Shown here: positions 21,779 to 31,007 of the stretch, in pieces
Numbering within the stretch: position 1 is the first letter of the stretch
Layout of the letters: the number at the start of each line of letters is the position of its first letter
Source: Acidovorax facilis
GTDB lineage: Bacteria > Pseudomonadota > Gammaproteobacteria > Burkholderiales > Burkholderiaceae_C
Length of the DNA stretch: 64,000 nt
Direction: 5' to 3'
Assembly (NCBI RefSeq): GCF_023913775.1
Contig: NZ_JAMXAX010000011.1
Location: 1 to 64,000 of the forward strand
The notes under the pieces: model-generated
What the model was told of the DNA's origin: nothing
Databases searched by the model: none
What the model saw: the letters and a program-made list of their open reading frames with translations, nothing else
Translations under genes and position numbers: made by a program

Positions 21779-21811
21779 ATGATCAATTTATAATTTCATT
21801 CACTTTCTTGG

Positions 21812-21849
21812 AAAGTCGCGCAAGGTATTGATCTTGCGCGACTTTTTTT
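21812..21849 (+). terminator. Rho-independent terminator after leuA
   Basis: Perfect 13-bp stem AAAGTCGCGCAAG (21812-21824) / CTTGCGCGACTTT (21833-21845), 8-nt loop, followed by further T's. Confidence 0.95.
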
Positions 21850-21894
21850 GATTCTGTACACTGCTCAACACTTATTACCGTTTGGAGCACTTTG

Positions 21895-22971
21895 ATGCAC
21901 CATCGCCACCGCGCCGCAGTGACCCGTTTTTTCCAGCTTTTGGGCTTTGTCGTCGTCAGTACGGCGCTGGTTGTGCCGATTGCGCACTCAGGTGAGCGCT
22001 CCAAGGCGCCAGCCAAAAAGCAGCAAGTCAGTTCGGCCAATGCCAAGCGCGCTGCTCCGGCCCGCAAGGTCGCTACCAATACCCGGGCCGTGCGTGTCAC
22101 GGCCAAGACCGCCAAGGTGCCAACCCGTGTGGCCTTTGTGCCTGCCAAGCAGTCGTTCGGGCAAATGGCGGGGCTGCATGAGGTAAGTGATCCGCTGGAC
22201 CTGAAGTCCAGCGTCGCACTCGTCATCGACCAGGACACGCATGAAGTCCTGCTTAGCAAGAATGATCAGGCCGTGCTTCCTATTGCGTCCCTGACCAAAC
22301 TCATGACGGGCTTGCTGATTTCCCAGGCCAAGCTGCCGATGGATGAGCCCATTACGATCACCCAGGATGACGTTGATACCGAAAAAGGCAGCCGCTCGCG
22401 CCTGACGGTGGGCTCAACGTTGACCCGGGGCGAGATGCTGCACCTGGCGCTCATGTCCAGCGAGAACCGCGCAGCGCATGCGTTGGGTCGTACGTATCCT
22501 GGTGGCCTCGAAGCGTTTGTCGTGCAGATGAATGTCAAGGCCCGCCTGCTAGGCATGACCGATACCCGTTATGTAGAGCCAACCGGCCTTTCCAGCCGCA
22601 ACCAGTCCAGCGCACGTGACCTGGCTACCTTGGTGAATGTGGCGCATGGTGATCCCCTGCTGCGAGAACTGTCCACGTCACCGGGATATGAGGTGGCAGT
22701 GGGCCCCAAGACGCTGCAGTACAACAACACCAATGGGCTGGTAAAAAACCCCACCTGGGACATTGGCCTCCAGAAAACCGGCTACATCTCGGAAGCAGGG
22801 CGCTGCCTGGTGATGCAAACCCAGATCGCCGGTCGCAAGCTCATCATGGTGTTTCTGGATTCGGCGGGCAAATTCAGCCGCTTGGGTGATGCTGAGCGTG
22901 TGCGCCATTGGGTGGAGTCGATGCCGTCATTGACGGCGCCTTTGCAGGCCCGTGCAGGGTCCAATGGGTGA
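21895..22971 (+). CDS. pbpG: D-alanyl-D-alanine endopeptidase (PBP7/PbpG-like, peptidase S11)
   Basis: A 358-aa exported penicillin-binding protein that cleaves peptidoglycan cross-links. Signal sequence and a basic Ala-rich linker occupy residues ~1-90. The three active-site motifs are present: SxxK as SLTK in PIASLTKLMTG (~130), SxN as SEN in LMSSENRAAHALG, and KTG in LQKTGYISEAG. The SEN motif and absence of a long C-terminal membrane anchor favour PBP7-type endopeptidase over DacA. ATG 21895 has GGAG upstream. It stands alone between two terminators. Confidence 0.88.
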   Translation: MHHRHRAAVTRFFQLLGFVVVSTALVVPIAHSGERSKAPAKKQQVSSANAKRAAPARKVATNTRAVRVTAKTAKVPTRVAFVPAKQSFGQMAGLHEVSDPLDLKSSVALVIDQDTHEVLLSKNDQAVLPIASLTKLMTGLLISQAKLPMDEPITITQDDVDTEKGSRSRLTVGSTLTRGEMLHLALMSSENRAAHALGRTYPGGLEAFVVQMNVKARLLGMTDTRYVEPTGLSSRNQSSARDLATLVNVAHGDPLLRELSTSPGYEVAVGPKTLQYNNTNGLVKNPTWDIGLQKTGYISEAGRCLVMQTQIAGRKLIMVFLDSAGKFSRLGDAERVRHWVESMPSLTAPLQARAGSNG

Positions 22972-23087
22972 GGCAGTTAATCCTGTAGCTTGCACATCCA
23001 TCCCCCGTGCGCCAAGCATTTGGTGCTGGTAGCGTCGGCGGGATTTCGTGCGGTCCGCCTTGTGCGCTGATTTGATGGATCCGCCGG

Positions 23088-23121
23088 CCGACCGGGCATC
23101 ACTGCCTGTGTCGGTTTTTTT
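23088..23121 (+). terminator. Rho-independent terminator downstream of pbpG
   Basis: Two-part stem CCGAC/GTCGG closing an inner CGGGCA-TCAC-TGCCTG hairpin, followed by seven T's. It lies ~115 bp after the pbpG stop and would also separate it from the convergent IclR gene. Confidence 0.75.
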
Positions 23122-23170
23122 GCAAGAATCAGGCTCGGCTGCGGCTACGGTAGCTGTTGTGTCCCGATGC

Positions 23171-23998
23171 TCAGCGAAGTCCCGGACGCAAACCTGCATC
23201 ACCGGATGCCGACGCTTCCATGCTGGGTGTGTGACCCAGAGCCAGAGAAATCTCGTTGGCCGTGGCTTGGAGCTTGGGAAGCCATCCTTCGTCCAGTCGA
23301 TCAGCGGGTGCTGATATGGACAGTCCGGCTACCAACTTGCCTTGGTCATCGTAGACGCCAGCGGCCATGCAGCGCACGCCCAGTTCCAGCTCTTCGTTGT
23401 CGCGGGCAATACCGTACTGGCGCGCTTTGGCGAGTTCACGCTCCAGGATGGGCAATTGGGTGATGCTGTTGCGGGTGTGTCCGGCCAGACCGGTTCGGGT
23501 GGCATAGGCCCGCACGCGCTGGGGGTCGTCCAGGGCCAAAAAGAGCTTGCCTGTGGAGGTAAGGTGCAGAGGGGCCCGTCCGCCAATGGCGCGCACCACC
23601 TGCATGCCGGAGCGTTCACTGTAGGCACGTTCGACATACACAATCTCATCTCCCTGGCGCATACTGAGATTGACGGGCTGCTGGATCAGCTTGTGAAGGT
23701 TGCGCATCGGGGTCAGGGCGGCATCGCGCACGCTCAGGCGCGCTTTTACGAGGTTGCCCAGTTCCAGCAGGCGCATGCCCAGTCGGTAGCTGCCCGATTC
23801 TGGCCGATCCACGAAACGGCCAATCGTGAGGTCGTTCAGGATGCGGTGCGTGGTAGACGGGTGCAACCCTGTTTTCTCGCTGATTTCCTTGAGAGATATT
23901 GCCTCTTCGCGTGACGCCAGAACATCGATCAGCGTAAACATGCGCTCAAGCACCTGAACGCTGGGTTTGACGGGGATGCTGGGATCGTTTTTTTTCAT
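23171..23998 (-). CDS. IclR family transcriptional regulator
   Basis: A 275-aa protein. The N-terminal winged helix (~10-75) includes SLKEISEKTGLHPSTTHRILNDL, the recognition-helix segment of IclR. The C-terminal effector-binding domain has YVERAYSERSGMQVV, APLHLTSTGKLFLA and the RDNEELELGVRCMAAGVYD signature. No metabolic gene lies beside it on its own strand, so its target regulon is not evident; the genes upstream (bpt-aat) are oriented the same way. Ligand unknown. A palindrome overlaps the predicted promoter, suggesting autoregulation. Confidence 0.9.
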   Translation of the reverse strand: MKKNDPSIPVKPSVQVLERMFTLIDVLASREEAISLKEISEKTGLHPSTTHRILNDLTIGRFVDRPESGSYRLGMRLLELGNLVKARLSVRDAALTPMRNLHKLIQQPVNLSMRQGDEIVYVERAYSERSGMQVVRAIGGRAPLHLTSTGKLFLALDDPQRVRAYATRTGLAGHTRNSITQLPILERELAKARQYGIARDNEELELGVRCMAAGVYDDQGKLVAGLSISAPADRLDEGWLPKLQATANEISLALGHTPSMEASASGDAGLRPGLR

Positions 23999-24025
23999 GG
24001 GCGGCGATGCAGTGACGGCCGCAGC

Positions 24026-24056
24026 ATTTTATCTTGTGAAATGCAAACCTGCATTC
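24026..24056 (-). promoter_or_regulatory. Candidate iclR promoter with overlapping palindrome
   Basis: On the minus strand a -10-like TAAAAT (24031-24026) lies 17 bp from a weak -35 ATGCAG. A palindrome, AATGCA-AACC-TGCATT (24040-24055), covers that -35. IclR proteins often repress their own genes by binding such sites. It overlaps the end of bpt. Evidence is positional only. Confidence 0.35.
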
Positions 24057-24816
24057 ATCCGCTCTGATTGGCGCCCTGGCTGGCGCGATGCCATTGGCCA
24101 TCGGTCCGGATTTCGTGGGGGTGAAAGCGCGCCTTGTAGTTCATCTTGGGGCTGGCCTCGATCCAGTAGCCCAGGTACACATGGGGCAACTCCAGGGAAC
24201 GTGCCTGGGCAATCTGCCACATCACGTTGTAGGTGCCGTAGCTGCAATGTGGCTCGGGTTCGTAGAAGGTGTAGACCGCCGAAAGCCCGTCGTCGAGCAC
24301 GTCCAGGATGGACACCATCTTGAGCGCGCCGGGCTCTCCTGTTATGCCATCTGTTTCGCGGAACTCCACCAGACGTGAATTCACCCGGCTTTGCAGCAGA
24401 AACTGCGTGTATTGGTCGATGCTGTCATGGTCCATGCCGCCGCCCGCATGGCGGCCGTTCTGGTAGCGCAGATACAGCTGATAGTGCTCGGGTACAAAAC
24501 ACAGGCGCAATACCCGCGCCTGCAGATTGCCGTGCCGCACGGTAGCGCGCCGCTGGCTCCGATCCGGCTGAAACTCGTTCACCAGCACGCGCAAGGGGGT
24601 GCAGGCCTGGCAGCCATCGCAATAGGGGCGGTAAGTGAACATGCCACTGCGGCGAAACCCCTTGGCCACGAGATCGGAATACACATCGCTCTGGATCAGG
24701 TGACTGGGCGTGGCGACCTGCGACCGTGCCTGCCTGTCCGGCAGATAACTGCAGGGGTAAGGGGCTGTCGCGTAGAACTGCAGGGTCTGCAGTGGTAGGT
24801 CATTGAGTTGCGTCAT
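24055..24816 (-). CDS. bpt: Aspartate/glutamate leucyltransferase (bacterial Bpt, Ate1-like)
   Basis: A 253-aa cytosolic aminoacyl-tRNA-protein transferase that adds Leu to proteins with N-terminal Asp or Glu, marking them for ClpS/ClpAP. The N-terminal Cys-rich site is present as YPCSYLP plus [13 protein letters not shown], and the C-terminal GNAT-like part contains [24 protein letters not shown], the family hallmark. Its start codon overlaps the stop of aat by four bases, so the two N-end-rule transferases are made together, as in Vibrio and other proteobacteria. Confidence 0.93.
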   Translation of the reverse strand: MTQLNDLPLQTLQFYATAPYPCSYLPDRQARSQVATPSHLIQSDVYSDLVAKGFRRSGMFTYRPYCDGCQACTPLRVLVNEFQPDRSQRRATVRHGNLQARVLRLCFVPEHYQLYLRYQNGRHAGGGMDHDSIDQYTQFLLQSRVNSRLVEFRETDGITGEPGALKMVSILDVLDDGLSAVYTFYEPEPHCSYGTYNVMWQIAQARSLELPHVYLGYWIEASPKMNYKARFHPHEIRTDGQWHRASQGANQSG

Positions 24817-25568
24817 GCCGTGGGCGCCGTGAAGGGCAGCAGCTCGTTCCAGTATACGGGTTCAAACGACCACGAGAGGGCGGGCTGGTCCAGTGCGTTT
24901 TGTATGTGAAACAGGAACTGGGCTCGCGAGATTTCGTGGGCTCCCAATGAGGCCAGGTGCCGGGTGTTCTGTTGGCAATCAATCATTGCCACACCCTGGC
25001 GGCGGCACAAGGCCACCAGGGCCGCAAGCGCGATTTTCGATGCATCGGTAGCGTGGGCGAACATCGATTCACCGAACACCGCCTGCCCCAGTGCGACGCA
25101 ATACAGGCCGCCTGCCAGTTTTCCATCGATCCAGGTTTCAACGCTATGAGCATTGCCCGCTGCATGGAGGCGGGTGTAGGCTTCAACCATCTCGGGCACG
25201 ATCCAGGTGCCAGCCTGCCCGTCGCGCTCCTTGGTAGCGCAGGCCGTGATCACTTCCAGGAAGTTGTGGTCTATGCGGATCTCGCAGGCTGTATTCGCTC
25301 GGAATGCCTGCAGGGTCCTGCGAAGCGAGCGATGGAGTCGGAAGTTCGCCACGGGCAAGACCATTCGTGGATCGGGAGCCCACCACAGGATGGGTTGCCC
25401 CGGGCCGTACCAGGGGAACGTGCCCTGGGCATACGCCGCTCGCAGATGCGCTACATCCAGCGTGCCACCGGCAGCCAGGAGTCCGGGGGCGGGGTCGTCG
25501 GGTCCCCATGCTTTCGCAGGGTCTGGTAGCGGATCTTCAAGCTCCAGCCAAGGCAGTTGCGGGGGCAT
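24813..25568 (-). CDS. aat: Leucyl/phenylalanyl-tRNA-protein transferase
   Basis: A 251-aa cytosolic enzyme that adds Leu or Phe to proteins with N-terminal Arg or Lys. Family motifs are present: [30 protein letters not shown] (~45-70), LHRSLRR and [18 protein letters not shown]. The ATG at 25568 (MPPQLPWLE) is preferred; an upstream TTG would add 14 residues without a better ribosome site. It overlaps bpt. Confidence 0.94.
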   Translation of the reverse strand: MPPQLPWLELEDPLPDPAKAWGPDDPAPGLLAAGGTLDVAHLRAAYAQGTFPWYGPGQPILWWAPDPRMVLPVANFRLHRSLRRTLQAFRANTACEIRIDHNFLEVITACATKERDGQAGTWIVPEMVEAYTRLHAAGNAHSVETWIDGKLAGGLYCVALGQAVFGESMFAHATDASKIALAALVALCRRQGVAMIDCQQNTRHLASLGAHEISRAQFLFHIQNALDQPALSWSFEPVYWNELLPFTAPTA

Positions 25569-25727
25569 GGGGTTGCAATACAAATAGGACTTGCGCAAAT
25601 CGGGGTGCAACGGCCGCCTCGCCTTGGGGTGGGCCGATTGCCTGGGCCTGTTTTGCGCAAGTCATGACAAAGAACTGTATTGTCAGGCAGGCACAGGGGT
25701 GGTGGATTTTCTTGAGGCGTATGAATG

Positions 25728-25760
25728 AAAAAGCCCACCATGCGTGAACATGGCGGGCTT
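25728..25760 (-). terminator. Rho-independent terminator after the tRNA-Asn pair
   Basis: On the minus strand the stem AAGCCCGCCATG / CATGGTGGGCTT (one G-U pair, 6-nt loop) is followed by TTT. It lies seven bases past the CCA end of the distal tRNA gene. Confidence 0.85.
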
Positions 25761-25766
25761 CTTGGC

Positions 25767-25842
25767 TGGCTCCTCGACCTGGGCTCGAACCAGGGACCTA
25801 CGGATTAACAGTCCGGCGCTCTACCGACTGAGCTATCGAGGA
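25767..25842 (-). tRNA. tRNA-Asn (GTT), distal copy
   Basis: A 76-nt cloverleaf on the minus strand with encoded CCA. The acceptor arm TCCTCGA pairs with TCGAGGA; D arm GCTC/GAGC; anticodon loop CTGTTAA giving GTT (Asn); T arm around GGTTCGAGCC. It is identical over its full length to the copy at 25895-25970. Confidence 0.97.
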
Positions 25843-25858
25843 ATGATCGGTATGTAAA

Positions 25859-25884
25859 AGGCCCCGCGTACACATGCAGGGCCT
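25859..25884 (-). terminator. Terminator-like hairpin between the two tRNA-Asn genes
   Basis: Minus-strand 9-bp stem AGGCCCTGC / GCGGGGCCT (one G-U pair, 8-nt loop) followed by TTTTAC. It looks like an intrinsic terminator or partial attenuator, or a processing hairpin. No clear promoter for the distal tRNA is seen after it. Confidence 0.5.
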
Positions 25885-25894
25885 GCAAAATTCT

Positions 25895-25970
25895 TGGCTC
25901 CTCGACCTGGGCTCGAACCAGGGACCTACGGATTAACAGTCCGGCGCTCTACCGACTGAGCTATCGAGGA
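25895..25970 (-). tRNA. tRNA-Asn (GTT), proximal copy
   Basis: A 76-nt cloverleaf identical to the copy at 25767-25842, with encoded CCA and anticodon GTT. It is the first transcribed of the pair, 11 bp downstream of a perfect -10 box. Confidence 0.97.
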
Positions 25971-25981
25971 ACAAGACTTAG

Positions 25982-26010
25982 ATTATATACATAAAAATTG
26001 GGGCTCCGAA
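25982..26010 (-). promoter_or_regulatory. Promoter of the tRNA-Asn genes
   Basis: On the minus strand a perfect TATAAT (25987-25982) lies 17 bp downstream of TTCGGA, and the mature tRNA begins 11 bp further on. The surrounding AT-rich spacer is unusual in this GC-rich window. Confidence 0.65.
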
Positions 26011-26107
26011 GGTTTGACGGCGTGTTCTTGCGTGGTGTTGCGGTCGCGTGCCGAGGTGTGCGAATGACGGCCAACTTTCACTACTCCGGTGAGGGGAAGG
26101 GTGGGCT

Positions 26108-26527
26108 TCAGGGCTCGGGGCGGTGCCACAGCCAGGCTGCCACGCAAACCATGGAGGTGATGGCGATACCCACCACCCACGGGCGGGTGCCAGTGGCGAA
26201 CAGCACGATGCCGCTCAGCGCCATGAGCAGTGTGGCACTCCACTTGGCCCGTCGGCTGACCTTGCCGCCCTGGGCCCAGTTGCGAAGCAGGGGGCCGAAC
26301 AAGCGGTGGTTCCACAGCCAACGGTAAAGCCGTGGCGAGCTGCGGGCAGCGGCCCAGGCCGCCATGAGGATGAACACCGTGGTCGGCAGCCCGGGGACGA
26401 TCACACCGATGATGCCCATGACGAGGCACAGCACGGCAAATGCGAGCAGCAGCCAGCGCACGGGCCAGGGCAGGGTGCGCAGGGGCGGCGCGGCGTCTTC
26501 GTGGGACTCGGTGGGGGGCTGGGGCAT
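26108..26527 (-). CDS. DUF454 (YbaN) family inner-membrane protein
   Basis: A 139-aa protein with three or four hydrophobic helices. The DUF454 signature is present: [34 protein letters not shown] (given here across residues ~39-72), then [11 protein letters not shown]. Function unknown; E. coli YbaN is the closest named relative. The start at 26527 is 105 bp from the divergent def gene. Confidence 0.85.
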   Translation of the reverse strand: MPQPPTESHEDAAPPLRTLPWPVRWLLLAFAVLCLVMGIIGVIVPGLPTTVFILMAAWAAARSSPRLYRWLWNHRLFGPLLRNWAQGGKVSRRAKWSATLLMALSGIVLFATGTRPWVVGIAITSMVCVAAWLWHRPEP

Positions 26528-26632
26528 GTCCGTTATTGTGAATGCCCCGGCGGCAGCGCCGGGGCGTGCGCACGCGCTATGCTGCCTCAGCAGCGGATGC
26601 TCCGCTGTTCTCTTGACCTGAATGCACCTTCG

Positions 26633-27172
26633 ATGACCATCCACACCATCCTGAAGATGGGCGATCCGCGCCTGCTGCGTGTTGCCCAGCCAGTCACTGA
26701 ATTCGATACCGATGCGCTTCACCTTCTGGTGCGCGACATGTTCGAGACCATGCAGTCTGTCAATGGCGCGGGGCTTGCTGCGCCGCAGATTGGCGTGGAT
26801 CTGCAGCTCGTGATTTTTGGGTCTGGCGAGCGCAATCCACGCTACCCTGACCGGCCCGTGGTCCCTCCCACCGTCTTGCTCAACCCGGTCATCACGCCCC
26901 TTGGTGATGAGGAGGATGAGGACTGGGAAGGTTGCCTCTCGGTGCCAGGGTTGCGCGGCAAGGTGCCCCGCTGGTCGCGCATTCGATATACCGGGTTTGA
27001 TCCGTATGGCGACCCGATCGACCGCACGGTGGAAGGGTTTCATGCCCGGGTGGTGCAGCACGAATGCGACCACCTCATCGGCAAGCTCTACCCCATGCGG
27101 GTGCGCGATTTCACGCAGTTCGGCTTTACCGAAGTGCTGTTCCCGGAGATCAGCGCCACCGAGGACGACTGA
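26633..27172 (+). CDS. def: Peptide deformylase
   Basis: A 179-aa metallohydrolase removing the formyl group from nascent proteins. All three motifs are intact: [11 protein letters not shown] (motif 1, ~44-54), WEGCLSVPG (metal Cys, motif 2) and QHECDHLIG (His-His ligands and catalytic Glu, motif 3). The start at 26633 ([14 protein letters not shown]) is the usual one. Stand-alone rather than with fmt, so this is likely one of two or more def genes in the genome; Burkholderiales commonly have two. Confidence 0.95.
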   Translation: MTIHTILKMGDPRLLRVAQPVTEFDTDALHLLVRDMFETMQSVNGAGLAAPQIGVDLQLVIFGSGERNPRYPDRPVVPPTVLLNPVITPLGDEEDEDWEGCLSVPGLRGKVPRWSRIRYTGFDPYGDPIDRTVEGFHARVVQHECDHLIGKLYPMRVRDFTQFGFTEVLFPEISATEDD

Positions 27173-27285
27173 TGCCTCCGCCTGACAGGCACATCTGTCA
27201 CCGGTGTACCCGCACCGGGATAGATCTTGCTGTGGGTGAGGGCTTCGTACGCGTGGTTGCTGAAGCTGATCAAGGTGCCATATGT

Positions 27286-27346
27286 CAAAAAAGGCCGCTA
27301 GCGCTTTCTGGTAAAGCTCTGGTGGCTATTAAAAAGATAGCATTTT
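27286..27346 (+). repeat. Interspersed repeat, copy 7
   Basis: Between def and glnD (convergent): blocks AAAGGCCGCTAGCGCTTTC, GTAAAGCTCTGGTGGCTATT and AAGATAGCATTTT. The remainder of this gap (27173-27285) shows nothing I can identify. Confidence 0.8.
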
Positions 27347-27358
27347 GTCGAGCGTGGC

Positions 27359-29968
27359 TCACGCGGACAGTTCGCGCAGCAGCTCGGTCTCGATCTCGAT
27401 CTGGCGGGCGTTGTTCTGCAGCTCGGGGCCCTGGATCAGGAAGGTGTCTTCCACCCGCTCCCCCAAGGTGCTGACCTTGGCCAGTTGCACGCTCAGGTGG
27501 TGCTGCGCCAGGATGCGGGCCACCAGGTAGAGCAGGCCCGCCCGGTCGCTGGCCGAGATGGCCAGCAGCCAGCGCTGGGCCTTTTCGTCGGGTCGCAGGG
27601 TGACGCGCGGCGCCACCGGAAAACTCTTGACCCGGCGCGAGACCCGCTTGCGGGCGGGCTCGGGCAGCGGGCCACCGGCCTCGATCACACGCACCAGATC
27701 GCTTTCGACCATGTGCGTCAGCTCCCGGTAGTGCCCCGGCTGCGATGAGGCCACCACCTGGAAGGTGTCGAGGGCATAGCCGTTGTTCGCGGTGTGCACG
27801 CGGGCATCCAGGATGGAAAACCCCGCGCGGTCGAAATATCCGCAGATGCGCGCAAACAGATCGGCCTGGTCGGCCGCATACACCATCACCTGCAGCCCGT
27901 CGCCTGCCAGCGACTGGCGCGCGCGCACCACAGGCTTTGCCGTGCCGACATGGCGCGACAGGTGGCGCGTGTGCCAGGCGATGTCGGCAGCCTCGTGCCG
28001 CATGAAGTAGCTCACGTCCAGTGTGGCCCACAGGGCCTTGTGTGCCTCGAAGGGCAGGGCGCTCAGGGCCAGCAGCACCAGCGCCTCGCGCTTGCGGGCC
28101 TCGATTTCGGCGGCAGCGTCGGGCGCCCGGCCGCCCAGGGTGCGCAGCGTGGCGCGGTACAGGTCTTCCAGCAGTTTGCCCTTCCACGCATTCCACACCT
28201 TGGGACTGGTGCCACGGATGTCGGCTACGGTGAGCAGGTACAGCGCGGTGAGATAGCGTTCGTTGCCTACGCGCTGCGCGAACGCGGCGATCACGTCGGG
28301 ATCGCTCAGGTCTTCCTTTTGGGCGATGCGGCTCATCGACAGGTGTTCGCTGACCAGGAATTCGACGAGTTTTGCGTCCTCGCGGGCGACGCCGTGTTGG
28401 CGGCAAAAGCGGCGCACTTCCACGGCACCGATCTGCGAGTGGTCGCCCCCACGGCCTTTGCCAATGTCATGGAAGAGTGCGGCGATGTACAGGATCCACG
28501 GCTTGTCCCAGCCGCCAGCCAGCTGCGAGCAAAAGGGGTACTCGTGCGCGTGCTCGGCCATGAAGAAGCGGCGCACGTTGCGCAGCACCATCAGGATGTG
28601 CTGGTCCACCGTGTACACGTGGAACAGGTCGTGCTGCATCTGCCCGACGATGCCGCGAAACGCCCACAGGTAGCGGCCCAGCACCGAGGTCTGGTTCATC
28701 AGCCGCATGGCATGCGTAATGCCCGACGGCTGCTGCAGGATGCGCATGAAGTTGTCGCGGTTGACCGGGTCGCGGCGGAAAGCGCCATCCATCACGCCGC
28801 GTGCGTTGTACAGCGCACGCAAGGTGCGGGCTGACAGATCTTTCAGGCCCACCGTGGTCTGGTAGAGCAAAAAGGTTTCGAGGATGGCGTGTGGGTCGCG
28901 CGTGTAAAGGTCATCGCTGGCCACCTCGATGAGCCCAGCCTTTTCGAAGAAGCGCTCGTTGATGGGGCGCGGCTCGTGCGTCGAGGGATTCAGGCGCTCT
29001 TCGATGTTCAGCAGCAGGATCTGGCTGAGCTGCGATACAGCCTTGGCCGCCCAGTAGTAGCGCCGCATGAGGCTCTCGCTGGCGCGCATGGGCAGCCGCG
29101 ATCCGTCGGGCGCCTGTGAGCGGTAGCCAAACGACTCGGCCACGGCGGTCTGCAGGTCGAACACCAGGCGGTCTTCGTGCCGCCCGGCCGCTGCATGCAG
29201 GCGGGCGCGGATGAGGCACAGCACCGCCTCGTTGCGCTCAATCTGGCGCACCTCGAACGCGGTGGCCATGCCGCTGGCGGCCAGCTCTTTCCAGTTGCGG
29301 CCAAGCCCCGCGGCCTGGGAGACCCACAAGATCATCTGCAGGTCGCGCAGCCCCCCAGGAGACTCCTTGCAGTTGGGTTCCAGCGAATAGGGCGTGTTCT
29401 CGTACTTGTTGTGGCGCTGGCGCATCTCCAGTGTCTTGGCCACCAGAAACGCCTGGGGATTCATCTGCGCGCGGTACTGCCGCTGGAAGTCTTCAAACAG
29501 CGCTGCGTTGCCGCACACGAGGCGTGATTCAAGCAGGGAGGTCTGCACGGTGACATCGCCCGCACTTTCGGCCAGGCATTCGGTCACCGTGCGCACGCTG
29601 GAGCCAATCTCCAGCCCCGCATCCCAGCAGCTGCCGATGAAACCTTCGAGCTGGGTGCGCAGTGCGCTGCCCGCCTCGGGCGCCGCACCATCGGGCATCA
29701 GCAGCAGTACATCCACATCCGAATAGGGAAAGAGCTGGTCGCGCCCGAAACCGCCCACCGCCACCAGGGCCATGTCGGCAGGCAGTTCGGCGCGCTGCCA
29801 CAGCGTTTGCAGCAGGTTGCCTGCCAGGGTGGACAGCTTGCGCAGCAGCACCCGGATGCCGCGTGTCGAGGCCCCCGTCGCTTTCATGGCGGCCAGCAGC
29901 GCCGCTTTGTCGCTGCGGTAGGCGTCCCGCAGGACGTGCACTTCAGGCAGGGCATGGATTTTGGTCAT
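27359..29968 (-). CDS. glnD: [Protein-PII] uridylyltransferase / uridylyl-removing enzyme
   Basis: An 869-aa bifunctional nitrogen sensor that uridylylates PII when glutamine is low and removes UMP when it is high. Domains in order: nucleotidyltransferase with GGFGRDQLFPYSDVD (~70-84), helical GlnD linker, HD phosphohydrolase with FHDIGKGRGGDHS (~447-459), and two C-terminal ACT domains (~690-765 and ~800-869) that sense glutamine. ATG 29968 (MTKIHALPEV) is preferred over an upstream TTG at 30016. It lies 86 bp downstream of map on the same strand, a conserved pairing. Its substrate PII is encoded at 11169-11507. Confidence 0.95.
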   Translation of the reverse strand: MTKIHALPEVHVLRDAYRSDKAALLAAMKATGASTRGIRVLLRKLSTLAGNLLQTLWQRAELPADMALVAVGGFGRDQLFPYSDVDVLLLMPDGAAPEAGSALRTQLEGFIGSCWDAGLEIGSSVRTVTECLAESAGDVTVQTSLLESRLVCGNAALFEDFQRQYRAQMNPQAFLVAKTLEMRQRHNKYENTPYSLEPNCKESPGGLRDLQMILWVSQAAGLGRNWKELAASGMATAFEVRQIERNEAVLCLIRARLHAAAGRHEDRLVFDLQTAVAESFGYRSQAPDGSRLPMRASESLMRRYYWAAKAVSQLSQILLLNIEERLNPSTHEPRPINERFFEKAGLIEVASDDLYTRDPHAILETFLLYQTTVGLKDLSARTLRALYNARGVMDGAFRRDPVNRDNFMRILQQPSGITHAMRLMNQTSVLGRYLWAFRGIVGQMQHDLFHVYTVDQHILMVLRNVRRFFMAEHAHEYPFCSQLAGGWDKPWILYIAALFHDIGKGRGGDHSQIGAVEVRRFCRQHGVAREDAKLVEFLVSEHLSMSRIAQKEDLSDPDVIAAFAQRVGNERYLTALYLLTVADIRGTSPKVWNAWKGKLLEDLYRATLRTLGGRAPDAAAEIEARKREALVLLALSALPFEAHKALWATLDVSYFMRHEAADIAWHTRHLSRHVGTAKPVVRARQSLAGDGLQVMVYAADQADLFARICGYFDRAGFSILDARVHTANNGYALDTFQVVASSQPGHYRELTHMVESDLVRVIEAGGPLPEPARKRVSRRVKSFPVAPRVTLRPDEKAQRWLLAISASDRAGLLYLVARILAQHHLSVQLAKVSTLGERVEDTFLIQGPELQNNARQIEIETELLRELSA

Positions 29969-30054
29969 GGTCGTCGAAGGTCGCGCTGAAGAAGGGCCAT
30001 GCAAAAAACCATGCAAGAGTTGTGCGAGCCGGCTGGCAGGGGCCGGCGAGCGGG

Positions 30055-30870
30055 TCAGGTCTTGGTCGCGGTCACAAACGCCGGGAGCGGCGGCGAGCCT
30101 GCCGACAGCGTCATGACTTCATAGCCTGTTTCGGTAACCAGCACCGTGTGCTCCCACTGGGCCGACAGGCTGTGGTCCTTGGTCACGATGGTCCAGCCGT
30201 CGTTGCCAAAGTCCTTCACCTCGCGGCGGCCAGCGTTGATCATGGGCTCGATGGTGAACACCATGCCGGGCACCAGTTCTTCGAGCGTGCCGGGGCGGCC
30301 GTAGTGCAACACCTGGGGCTCTTCGTGGAATTTTTTGCCAATGCCATGGCCGCAGAACTCGCGCACGATGGAAAAGCCCTGGCCTTCGGCAAACTTCTGG
30401 ATCGCGTGGCCGATGTCGCCCAGATGCGCGCCGGGCTTGACCTGCACGATGCCGTGCCACATGGCATCAAACGTGATGGCCGACAGCCGCTTGGCGGCGA
30501 TCGAGCATTCGCCGATCAGGTACATGCGGCTGTTGTCGCCATACCAGCCGTCCTTGGTGATCACAGTCACGTCCACATTGACGATGTCACCCTTCTTCAA
30601 AGGCTTGTCGTTGGGGATGCCGTGGCGCACCACATGGTTGACCGAGGTGCACAGCGAGGCCGGGTAGGGTGGATAACCCGGTGGCTGGTAGCCCACGGTG
30701 GCCGAGATGGTGCCCTGCTGGGCCATGCATTCGGCGCCCAGGCGGTCGATCTCTTTGGTGGTGATGCCGGGCTTGATGTGGGGGGCGATGTAGTCCAGTA
30801 CTTCGGAGGCCAGACGGCAGGCCAGGCGCATGCCCTCGATGTCCTCAGCGCTTTTGATGGTGATGCTCAT
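30055..30870 (-). CDS. map: Methionine aminopeptidase type I
   Basis: A 271-aa metalloenzyme that removes N-terminal Met after deformylation. The pita-bread fold ligands are visible: Asp in VNVDVTVI, Asp in GWYGDNSRM, His in FCGHGIGKKFHEEP, Glu in FTIEPMI and Glu in QWEHTVLV. ATG 30870 (MSITIKSAED) with GGGG upstream is the family start. First gene of a map-glnD unit; divergent from purL. Confidence 0.96.
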   Translation of the reverse strand: MSITIKSAEDIEGMRLACRLASEVLDYIAPHIKPGITTKEIDRLGAECMAQQGTISATVGYQPPGYPPYPASLCTSVNHVVRHGIPNDKPLKKGDIVNVDVTVITKDGWYGDNSRMYLIGECSIAAKRLSAITFDAMWHGIVQVKPGAHLGDIGHAIQKFAEGQGFSIVREFCGHGIGKKFHEEPQVLHYGRPGTLEELVPGMVFTIEPMINAGRREVKDFGNDGWTIVTKDHSLSAQWEHTVLVTETGYEVMTLSAGSPPLPAFVTATKT

Positions 30871-31007
30871 CCCCGGATTATCCCATTGGCCCCCGCGCCA
30901 CGCAGGCGGTGCGGCCATGCCCGGTAAAATAGCGGGCTCCGGTCCTGGCTGCACGCTGGCGCCCGGAGCCACCCTCTACCCCTGACACCCCCCAACAGGC
31001 CGCTACC

